Assembly (NCBI GenBank): GCA_020630035.1
Contig: JAHDCB010000093.1
Span: 1-6,423 of the forward strand
Length of the DNA stretch: 6,423 bases
From: Gammaproteobacteria bacterium
Lineage (GTDB): Bacteria; Pseudomonadota; Gammaproteobacteria; Chromatiales; Chromatiaceae
Direction of reading: 5' to 3'
The notes below the pieces were generated by a model. It saw nothing but the letters and a program-made list of their open reading frames with translations. It did no database searches and was not told the DNA's origin. Each line of letters begins with the position of its first letter. Position 1 is the first letter of the stretch. This document shows positions 1 to 5,282 of this stretch, one piece after another. The translations under genes and the position numbers were made by a program.

Positions 1-55
1 AACGCATAAAATTCTTTTTTTGCCTGGCCTGTTTTCCAAAAGCAACGATATACAT
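1..55 (-). CDS. Partial CDS: N-terminus of a probable RelE/ParE-type toxin, cut by the window edge
   Basis: An ATG lies three bases after the antitoxin stop codon (TAG-ATA-ATG on the minus strand), and the frame stays open to the window edge. The 18 visible residues read MYIVAFGKQARQKKNFMR. A short hydrophobic beta-strand-like start followed by a basic helix containing KQA fits the N-terminus of RelE/ParE-superfamily toxins, which are mRNA interferases or gyrase inhibitors encoded directly after their antitoxin. The identification rests mainly on position: a complete ribbon-helix-helix antitoxin immediately upstream, with spacing typical of translational coupling. Eighteen residues are too few to show catalytic residues or to tell RelE from ParE. 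The rest of the gene, and whether it is intact, lies outside the window. Confidence 0.5.
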   Translation of the reverse strand, partial: MYIVAFGKQARQKKNFMR

Positions 56-58
56 TAT

Positions 59-304
59 CTAGAGATTAAGCTCTTTTTTCATTTCTTCAAACGGCATCCC
101 TTGTTCTCCGGAAGCCACAAATTTATCATGGGCGTTCCTGGCATCCTGGTAGTCTTCCAAGTCTTCCAGACGCTGCTGGAGAAGCGTTTCCAAACCCTTC
201 TGAACATAGTAGCTTTTAGAACGTGCTTCAGCTTCGGCAATTGTTGTGAGCATTGCAGAAAGCTCTTGAGGAATATTGGCGGAAATACTGGCAGTAGCAG
301 GCAT
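59..304 (-). CDS. Ribbon-helix-helix antitoxin of a type II toxin-antitoxin system (RelB/CopG-like)
   Basis: An 81-residue protein with the layout of the RelB/CopG-like antitoxin family. A short N-terminal strand (about residues 4-11, TASISANI) and two helices (about 12-25 and 29-46) would form the dimeric ribbon-helix-helix DNA-binding fold. The segment RSKSYYVQKGLE (residues 28-39) is a typical second-helix signature. The acidic C-terminal half (LEDLEDYQDARN, then FEEMKKELNL) is the part that normally wraps and neutralises the toxin. The frame also allows an ATG 8 codons upstream, but I chose the one giving MPATASIS because the family usually starts just before the strand. It has a weak purine-rich stretch (GGGG) 6 bases upstream. 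The presumed toxin follows after 3 bases. The dimer would normally repress its own promoter; a candidate operator is listed at 338-351. The spacer around it looks more A+T-rich than the genes to the right, consistent with an acquired module. Confidence 0.85.
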   Translation of the reverse strand: MPATASISANIPQELSAMLTTIAEAEARSKSYYVQKGLETLLQQRLEDLEDYQDARNAHDKFVASGEQGMPFEEMKKELNL

Positions 305-337
305 AGATAACCCCAGAAAAAAACACAATGTACTTTA

Positions 338-351
338 GTTATGCAGATAAC
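338..351. promoter_or_regulatory. Inverted repeat overlapping the putative -10; candidate antitoxin operator
   Basis: GTTAT and ATAAC form 5-base arms around a 4-base spacer (GTTAT-GCAG-ATAAC). The repeat overlaps the proposed -10 box of the toxin-antitoxin promoter. The half-site AGATAAC recurs at 305-311, directly next to the antitoxin start codon. Ribbon-helix-helix antitoxins typically bind short inverted or direct repeats at their own promoter, so a role in autorepression is inferred. The arms are short and similar pairs arise by chance in A+T-rich DNA. Confidence 0.3.
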
Positions 352-366
352 AGCTGAATATGTGAC
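338..366 (-). promoter_or_regulatory. Candidate sigma70-type promoter for the toxin-antitoxin operon
   Basis: On the minus strand, GTCACA (361-366, 4 of 6 matches to the -35 consensus) and CATAAC (338-343, 4 of 6 to the -10 consensus) are separated by 17 bases. The -10 ends 33 bases before the antitoxin start codon, a reasonable leader length. Both boxes are imperfect and the region is A+T-rich, so a chance match is possible. Confidence 0.3.
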
Positions 367-440
367 TTCGTGGCCAGAGTAACTTCTGTAACCAGTGACT
401 GTTGTCCGACTAAGTAATGCAATCAGATAATCGCTATACA

Positions 441-462
441 AATCCAAAATTTCACTTGGATT
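441..462. repeat. Inverted repeat downstream of the SDR gene; possible weak terminator or protein-binding site
   Basis: Seven-base perfect arms AATCCAA (441-447) and TTGGATT (456-462) flank an 8-base loop. The repeat lies about 60 bases past the stop codon of the SDR gene and between it and the toxin-antitoxin promoter. It is followed at 462-470 by a second short palindrome-like sequence, TCCTCAGGA. No run of T residues follows on the minus strand, so it does not meet the usual pattern of an intrinsic terminator. The rest of the spacer 305-520 holds no gene that I can support. Confidence 0.35.
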
Positions 463-520
463 CCTCAGGATTGATATTCGGTCTCATCAATGGAAAGTAC
501 GTAACTTCAGATCATTAGTT

Positions 521-1252
521 TTATAGGTTCCAGGCACCAGCAACTTCTACAACCTGTCCGGTAATATAGTCAGCTTCAGGGCTGATCAAAAACCAAACCG
601 CCCGGGTAACATCTGCCATGGTTGCCGGACGGCCTGCGGGCAACTGAGGTAATTTACCTTCCCAGGCAGAATCGTATTCAAACGAATTTTCGGCTACACC
701 AGGTGCCACAACATTTGCTGTGATTCCCTCTGCAATTAACTCGCGTGCCAATGAGCGTGTGTAGATAATCACACCGTGTTTAGCGATCATATACGCAGTA
801 TTATCACTATTTGCGTATAGATATTGCGCATGAGCTGCACCAATATTGACGATACGCCCGGCTTGCGCCGCCTTTAAATGCTTAATGGCAGCACCAGTGG
901 TATAAAAAGTGGCATTCAGGTTAGAGTCCAGCATCGCCTGCCACTGGTCAACCGTGGTTTTACTTGCCGAATTATGCAAAAAATTACCCACATTGTTTAC
1001 CAGTACGGATAAGCCTCCTAACGTATCCGCCGCCTGATCCACCAGCTTCTGTGCCGCAGCTGGCTGTGTAAGATCTACTGATAATGCCATTGCTCGCACA
1101 CCCCATGCCGAGGCTTCGTCACACACCGCCTGAGCCTCTGCGACGCTATTGCGATAGTGCACCACCAGGTCGTAACCTTTTTCTGCCAGCATGAGAGCAA
1201 TCGCACGTCCGATGCCAACTGCGGCTCCGGTCACCAGGGCTTTTTTCAACAT
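521..1252 (-). CDS. Short-chain dehydrogenase/reductase (SDR), FabG/pteridine-reductase-like
   Basis: A 243-residue classical-length SDR, an NAD(P)(H)-dependent cytoplasmic oxidoreductase with a Rossmann fold. Visible motifs are the cofactor loop TGAAVGIG (residues 8-15), an arginine after beta-2 in HYRNS (Arg34, suggesting NADP(H) preference), NNVG (86-89, replacing the common NNAG), the active-site Asn111 in SNLNATF, and YMIAK (Tyr154, Lys158). After VNIG the expected catalytic serine is alanine (Ala139/Ala140), with His141 thirteen residues before the tyrosine. HYRxS and a C-terminal YITGQ resemble pteridine-reductase-like SDRs, so a pterin or folate substrate is possible, but a 3-oxoacyl-ACP reductase-like role cannot be excluded. 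The frame extends 8 codons further upstream. I chose the start giving MLKKALVTG because GGAGG (1261-1265) sits 8 bases before it and the Rossmann fold begins there. It lies 54 bases after the CcmI-like gene, probably as the last gene of that operon. Confidence 0.88.
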   Translation of the reverse strand: MLKKALVTGAAVGIGRAIALMLAEKGYDLVVHYRNSVAEAQAVCDEASAWGVRAMALSVDLTQPAAAQKLVDQAADTLGGLSVLVNNVGNFLHNSASKTTVDQWQAMLDSNLNATFYTTGAAIKHLKAAQAGRIVNIGAAHAQYLYANSDNTAYMIAKHGVIIYTRSLARELIAEGITANVVAPGVAENSFEYDSAWEGKLPQLPAGRPATMADVTRAVWFLISPEADYITGQVVEVAGAWNL

Positions 1253-1306
1253 CACCTCGACCTCCATTTGCAGCAACCGGCTGGAAGTCTTGTAACAACC
1301 ACGGCT

Positions 1307-2422
1307 TCAAGGCTGTTTCTGATCAATGACGAGCGCCACAACATCCGCCTGCTCTGCTGGTTGCACCGTGACTTCAGCACTGATCAGGTCACCTGCCTGG
1401 GCTATCGCTTGCCCACTCTGGCTGATACGAGCCCCCACCTGCACCTGGATATGCTGCGACAATTTATGCTCCGGCAACATCGCATGACTATCGTTTAAGC
1501 GGACTGTCAGCGGTAACTCCGCTACGGTATGTTTGCTGACCGCTAACGGCGGTCCCGATGTGGTCTTGGCATACACATATACGACAGACGCTGCGTCTGC
1601 CTGACTCTGCCAGGCTGGATCCAGACTGACCTGAACCGTAAGGCCTACCATCGTGTCCAAGCCTGCCAGGTCATCTAATTGTGCCTGCAGGGTTGCGCGC
1701 GCTTTCGGCTGTTCCTGTAACAATGGCAAGGTACGTTGCCAGTAATCCTGTGCTTGTGCTATCTGGTTACGCTGTTTCGCCGCCTGACCCAACAGCCAGA
1801 GGGTGGTCGGGCTCTCCGGCGTGAGTTCCAGCGCCTGCTCCAGCAAGGCTACTGCCAGGTCAGGCACCTGCCCCTGATTTTGCAAGGTCAATGCATCTGC
1901 CAACGCTACCTTGGTGGTCGCCGTCGGGTTCTGATCATGCGCTGTGGTCAGAGCACGCACTGCAGTGTCATGCCGGCCCAGCTTCAGATAGGTGCGACCC
2001 AGAATAAACCAACCTTCCGCATTGTCCGGATTCGCCTCAAGATGTGCCACTAAACGATTGACCAGGTCTTCGACATCAGGCTGAGCGGGTTTATCAACAA
2101 TCCGGGGTGTGTCATCCAGGTGTTGCGGCGAACCGATCAGTAGATACAAGCCAATCACACACACCGGGAGCAGAATCAGCAGTCCAATCAGCGTGGGCTT
2201 AAGATATCGGGTTTGCCGAGGTTCAGCACACTCGTCAGTTGCCGGTTGTGCAACAGCTGGTTCCTCAGCCATCTCCGTTGATTCTGATGCCACACCGATG
2301 TTATCCGCCTCTGCAGGCGGCTCAACAGGTACCGGCGTTTTGCAGCGTTGCAGCAGTTTTCGGATCAACAGGCCTGACGTCAGCGCCAGGATCAACACAA
2401 CCAACAAGACAAAGTAAGGCAT
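1307..2422 (-). CDS. ccmI: CcmI/CycH-like TPR protein (c-type cytochrome biogenesis), two membrane segments
   Basis: A 371-residue membrane protein with the architecture of CcmI, the chaperone that presents apocytochrome c to the haem-ligation complex in System I maturation. In order it shows a transmembrane helix at about residues 3-20, a basic stop (RKLLQR), an acidic and proline-rich cytoplasmic loop (about 29-72), and a second transmembrane helix (about 77-96). A periplasmic TPR region follows at about 118-255 (for example NAEGWFILGRTYLKLGRHD, then TTLWLLGQAAKQRNQIAQAQ). A C-terminal beta-rich domain (about 262-371) carries the GLTVQVSLDP start and the LPEHKLSQ segment seen in CcmI C-termini. 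The start chosen is the ATG 5 bases after the queF stop; an earlier in-frame ATG would overlap queF by 37 bases. The neighbouring cytochrome c fits a maturation role. No other ccm gene is visible, so it may be an orphan paralogue rather than the main CcmI. Confidence 0.78.
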   Translation of the reverse strand: MPYFVLLVVLILALTSGLLIRKLLQRCKTPVPVEPPAEADNIGVASESTEMAEEPAVAQPATDECAEPRQTRYLKPTLIGLLILLPVCVIGLYLLIGSPQHLDDTPRIVDKPAQPDVEDLVNRLVAHLEANPDNAEGWFILGRTYLKLGRHDTAVRALTTAHDQNPTATTKVALADALTLQNQGQVPDLAVALLEQALELTPESPTTLWLLGQAAKQRNQIAQAQDYWQRTLPLLQEQPKARATLQAQLDDLAGLDTMVGLTVQVSLDPAWQSQADAASVVYVYAKTTSGPPLAVSKHTVAELPLTVRLNDSHAMLPEHKLSQHIQVQVGARISQSGQAIAQAGDLISAEVTVQPAEQADVVALVIDQKQP

Positions 2423-2427
2423 AAGAT

Positions 2428-2817
2428 TCAGCCAGGTAATGTGACAGGCGACGATGCCTGCCAACCAGGTGCCTGATGCTCCACCACCACTGTAGTGTAG
2501 ATGCCACCACGCACGTTAAACTCGGCAGTCAAACGTAAATAACGCGGATTCAGCAAAGCCACTAGGTCATCTGAGATACGGTTGGTCATCGCTTCATGAA
2601 AACCACCCTGATCACGATAAGACCACAGGTACAATTTCAGTGATTTCAGCTCAACACACTGCTGATCGGGAATATAGGCCAGATTCAGGGTTGCAAAATC
2701 AGGCTGCCCGGTCTTCGGACACAAACAAGTAAACTCCGGCATCCGCATCCGTATCGTGTAGTCACGCTGTGGCTGCGGGTTCGGGAAGGTTTCCAGTTGC
2801 GTGTCTGGTTGCGTCAT
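2428..2817 (-). CDS. queF: NADPH-dependent 7-cyano-7-deazaguanine (preQ0) reductase QueF
   Basis: A 129-residue cytoplasmic enzyme of the tunnelling (T) fold, short unimodular QueF class. It reduces the nitrile of preQ0 to the amine preQ1 with NADPH, the last free-base step of queuosine tRNA-modification synthesis. The segment FTCLCPKTGQPDF (residues 29-41) closely matches the B. subtilis-type active site. Cys33 corresponds to the nucleophile that forms the thioimide, and Asp40 to the catalytic aspartate. The family signature ELKSLKLYL is at 56-64, followed by FHE (73-75) and the RGGIY strand near the C-terminus. The start ATG overlaps the cytochrome stop codon in an ATGA, implying coupled translation, and the CcmI-like gene begins 5 bases after its stop. 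The long form with a duplicated domain, as in E. coli, is not present here. An extra cysteine (Cys31) sits two residues before the nucleophile. Confidence 0.96.
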   Translation of the reverse strand: MTQPDTQLETFPNPQPQRDYTIRMRMPEFTCLCPKTGQPDFATLNLAYIPDQQCVELKSLKLYLWSYRDQGGFHEAMTNRISDDLVALLNPRYLRLTAEFNVRGGIYTTVVVEHQAPGWQASSPVTLPG

Positions 2818-3290
2818 TGTGGTAAACCACTGTTTGTCAGCATATCGTTTACTGCCGCACGAACATCGTCATCCGTCAGATCTGCGGCACCACCCCGGGC
2901 TGGCATACCACCTTTACCATTGATCGCATTCAGATACAGGCTGTCAATTCCCTGTACCATGCGTGCCTCCCAGGCTGCCTGGTCACCAACCTTCGGCGCA
3001 CCCAGAATGCCACTCATATGGCAACTATTGCAGGCCTGCGCCACAATCTCAGCACCCGTTTTTACCACCGCCGGAGGTGCTGCCGGTTCTTGTCCGGCAA
3101 TACTGACCTGAGCCACCGGAGCAATGCGTGCTTCTGTCTGAGCTACCACCCTGGCAGCATCAGGCTGGTTGGCACGTAACTCGGCAGAAACAGAATGCGC
3201 CATGACCAGAATACCCATCGTAAAGGCAAATAACGCGCCAAGAATAACGAGAAACATGCGTAAGAAAGCAGCATCGTTTTGTGCAGACAC
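2814..3290 (-). CDS. Membrane-anchored monohaem cytochrome c, class I (cytochrome c5-like)
   Basis: A 158-residue c-type cytochrome. An N-terminal hydrophobic helix (about residues 9-31) is not followed by a clear signal-peptidase site, so it probably anchors the protein with its haem domain in the periplasm. A low-complexity Ala/Pro/Val linker (about 37-77) follows. The haem domain carries CNSCH (87-91), which binds haem c covalently with His91 as axial ligand, and GGMPARGG, where Met129 is the likely sixth ligand. The pattern resembles cytochrome c5. The cysteine pair that many c5 proteins have just after the Met loop is replaced here by GGAADL, so that disulfide is absent. The start is GTG, preceded by AGGAG (3301-3305) with a rather long 10-base spacing. 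It is the first gene of a cluster with queF, the CcmI-like gene and the SDR. Its redox partners are unknown. Confidence 0.9.
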   Translation of the reverse strand: MSAQNDAAFLRMFLVILGALFAFTMGILVMAHSVSAELRANQPDAARVVAQTEARIAPVAQVSIAGQEPAAPPAVVKTGAEIVAQACNSCHMSGILGAPKVGDQAAWEARMVQGIDSLYLNAINGKGGMPARGGAADLTDDDVRAAVNDMLTNSGLPQ

Positions 3291-3335
3291 AGTCAGAATT
3301 CTCCTGTTGAGATAACTATCGGAATCAAATTAAAT

Positions 3336-3364
3336 CGTGGGCGAAGTATGCAACCTCGCCCACG
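3336..3364 (-). terminator. G+C-rich hairpin followed by T-rich DNA; possible terminator of the bioB-ribonuclease unit
   Basis: Nine-base perfect arms CGTGGGCGA (3336-3344) and TCGCCCACG (3356-3364) enclose an 11-base loop. Read on the minus strand, the hairpin is followed by ATTTAATTTGATT, which is T-rich but interrupted, so termination could be partial. It lies about 110 bases after the ribonuclease stop and 45 bases before the cytochrome GTG. It is also one of three consecutive hairpins and could instead be part of a repeat element. Confidence 0.45.
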
Positions 3365-3365
3365 A

Positions 3366-3400
3366 CCAAAGGGGCGAGAGCTACGCTTCTCCCCCTTTGG
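3366..3400. repeat. Long near-perfect inverted repeat (second of three hairpins)
   Basis: Arms CCAAAGGGG (3366-3374) and CCCCTTTGG (3392-3400) pair perfectly. After a single C-C mismatch the stem continues as GAGA/TCTC, then GC/GC across a bulged T, leaving a 3-base loop (TAC). Almost the whole 35 bases fold into one stem. It starts one base after the first hairpin ends. No T-tract borders it on either strand, which argues against a simple terminator. Confidence 0.6.
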
Positions 3401-3417
3401 AACCCCCATGGTTTTGT

Positions 3418-3437
3418 CCCCGCAGCAAGCTGCGGGG
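3418..3437. repeat. Perfect G+C-rich inverted repeat (third of three hairpins)
   Basis: Nine-base perfect arms CCCCGCAGC (3418-3426) and GCTGCGGGG (3429-3437) are separated by only AA. It is the hairpin closest to the ribonuclease stop codon (about 40 bases downstream of it). Its flanks are not T-rich. The compact G+C-rich form resembles repetitive extragenic palindromes, but repetition elsewhere in the genome cannot be seen from this window. Confidence 0.6.
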
Positions 3438-3476
3438 AATACTAAGATTAAAAGGCCATATTTTAGCAGAAGCGAC

Positions 3477-5282
3477 TCAGATCACCTGAAAACTAACCAC
3501 CTGTTGCGCAATGTCTATTGACTGCGCTCTGACCCGAAGTGTGGTATCCAGCTGGTGCTGACGCTGACGACGAATCCGGGTCTCCAGGGCCAGACAGGGT
3601 AGCAGTAAGGTTGTTTTCCGTTCATCCAGCGCCACAATCACTGCCTCACCCTCCCAATCAGGGTGTTGTTGCAGATACAACAGTTTCCAGTGCAGATTAG
3701 TATGGCGCTCTGCCCGTCGGTTCCGGCTGTTTGTTTCGTCCAATGCCAGCATGGCATCTTTAAGATCTGCATGGGCACGAGGGTTCTGATGACGCAAATA
3801 GCTGCGTAATTGCTGGTGTACTAATAAGTCAGCATATCGTCGTAATGGGCTAGTGCAACGTGTATAGCAACTGAGCCCCAAACCCGCATGTGGCGCTGGC
3901 TCCAGCAAGGTGCGACTTGGCTTCAGGCTGCGCCGACAGGCATATTTTTCCGCCAGTGTCTGCGGATGTTCCAGTTTGTCCGGTGCAGGTTGCATGGCAT
4001 AGGGGATGGAGATGTCATGCTGTTGCGCATACAACGCGACCGCTTCGCCTGCCATGATCATCGCATCTGCCACTAGGCTACGGCTCGGCGTTGGATAACA
4101 GGGCCTGATCTGTATCTGTTGATCCGACAACTTAATCGCGACCTCCGGCAATTCCAACTGGATCGCCTGGTGCGCCATCCGCCGACTGCGATATGCCTGG
4201 GTCAACTCAGCCAGTGCTGCAAAATCAGGTTCCTGCAAACGCTGGTCCACGGCATCATAGGTGATACGCTGCACCTGCACCTGACTTGGCTCAACCCGGA
4301 TATCACACAGTTGTTCACCATCAAAGCGACAACCAACGGACAATGACGGACTGGTTTCTGCCAGCCCCATACCCAACTGCTGAATCAGTTCTGGCGGCAA
4401 CATCCAGTGGGTCTGTTCCGGCAGATATAAGGTGCTGGCACGTTCACGGGCCAGCAGATCCCACGGGCTGTCCGGCGTAACAAGTGCCGCAACATCCGCA
4501 ATATGTACCCACAGGTAGTCACCCTGCAGACTGACCGCATCATCCGGATCCTGGTTGCCAGCGTCGTCTATTGCCCAGGCCGTCAGATGGGTCAGATCCA
4601 ACCGGTCTTCTGCCAGCAATGTCGGCACCGGCAAGGCAGCCGTTTCCAATACTGCACCACAACGACGTGGCCAGGGGTTTTCTTGTACCGGCCAATAGCC
4701 ACAACGTACCAGCAGTTGATGTGCATCCGCTGGTGTATTCGGCACATTACACGCACTCAGAATACGGCTGCGTGCCGTCATACCCAGGGCAACCCGCTCT
4801 ACTTCAGTCATTTGCTGACGGTCTGCTGCCGTCAGTTGGGCTGCCTGGATGTGTTCCAGCAGGGCTTGCCAGGCCAGTTTCGTCTGTTGTTTCTGTGCCC
4901 GCACCGCGTCTATCTGCGCAACCTGTTCCGGGGTATGGACCTGAATAGCCTCCAGGTCGCCGCTGAAATGACGCCCATCCCGCAATAGCTGCCAGACCTG
5001 CCAGGCACTGGCTGGGCTGTAAGCACCGCAAACCAGTTCCGCCAGTTCTGCCAGGGTGGTCTGTTCCCCTTGCAGGAGCTCCCAGGCCTCAGCCACGTCC
5101 GGTATCTGGTCTGGTAATGTAGTCAGATCCGTGACCGGGCCCGGGTGCAACAACCGAATATCCTTCTCCCGCACCTTTTTGGTCTTACCATCCGGCAGGG
5201 CAAGCACAATTTTATCTGCGACCTCAGTCACCCGGGCAGGATGACCCTTATAGTCCACCAGTGCCTGAGATGCTGGGGTCAT
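3477..5282 (-). CDS. RNB-domain 3'-5' exoribonuclease, RNase II family
   Basis: A 601-residue RNase II-family protein that would degrade single-stranded RNA processively from the 3' end with Mg2+. The RNB active site is intact: IDDAGNQDPDDA supplies Asp239, Asp245, Asp247 and Asp248, matching the four catalytic aspartates of E. coli RNase II. HIADV follows at 260-264, and CTSPLRRYADLLVHQQL (from 476) carries Arg481, matching the catalytic arginine. The N-terminus differs from E. coli RNase II. Residues about 8-48 look like a small SH3/KOW-like barrel, and about 62-115 are helical with a winged-helix pattern (SPASAWQVWQLLRDG). This recalls the Deinococcus and cyanobacterial/plastid RNase II type rather than paired cold-shock domains. 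The C-terminus (about 544-601) is a short, divergent S1-like region. The ATG overlaps the bioB stop in an ATGA, implying coupled translation. I give no symbol because rnb and rnr assignments would be uncertain. Confidence 0.92.
   Translation of the reverse strand: MTPASQALVDYKGHPARVTEVADKIVLALPDGKTKKVREKDIRLLHPGPVTDLTTLPDQIPDVAEAWELLQGEQTTLAELAELVCGAYSPASAWQVWQLLRDGRHFSGDLEAIQVHTPEQVAQIDAVRAQKQQTKLAWQALLEHIQAAQLTAADRQQMTEVERVALGMTARSRILSACNVPNTPADAHQLLVRCGYWPVQENPWPRRCGAVLETAALPVPTLLAEDRLDLTHLTAWAIDDAGNQDPDDAVSLQGDYLWVHIADVAALVTPDSPWDLLARERASTLYLPEQTHWMLPPELIQQLGMGLAETSPSLSVGCRFDGEQLCDIRVEPSQVQVQRITYDAVDQRLQEPDFAALAELTQAYRSRRMAHQAIQLELPEVAIKLSDQQIQIRPCYPTPSRSLVADAMIMAGEAVALYAQQHDISIPYAMQPAPDKLEHPQTLAEKYACRRSLKPSRTLLEPAPHAGLGLSCYTRCTSPLRRYADLLVHQQLRSYLRHQNPRAHADLKDAMLALDETNSRNRRAERHTNLHWKLLYLQQHPDWEGEAVIVALDERKTTLLLPCLALETRIRRQRQHQLDTTLRVRAQSIDIAQQVVSFQVI

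Noticed and set aside
79..447. 122-codon open frame on the minus strand overlapping the antitoxin
   Set aside because: It is out of frame with the well-supported antitoxin over most of its length, has no recognisable motif, and its composition is that of a shadow frame.
1157..1498. 113-codon plus-strand open frame across the SDR/CcmI-like junction
   Set aside because: It is antisense to two convincing genes and has no domain signature.
3291..3335. Promoter for the cytochrome-queF cluster
   Set aside because: The best pairing found (TTGCAT with TTTGAT, 18-base spacing) matches poorly and its -35 lies inside the first hairpin; I could not support it as a feature.
4503..4988. 161-codon plus-strand open frame inside the ribonuclease gene
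   Set aside because: It is antisense to intact RNase II-family coding sequence, rich in Cys and Gln as expected of a shadow, and matches no family that I recognise.
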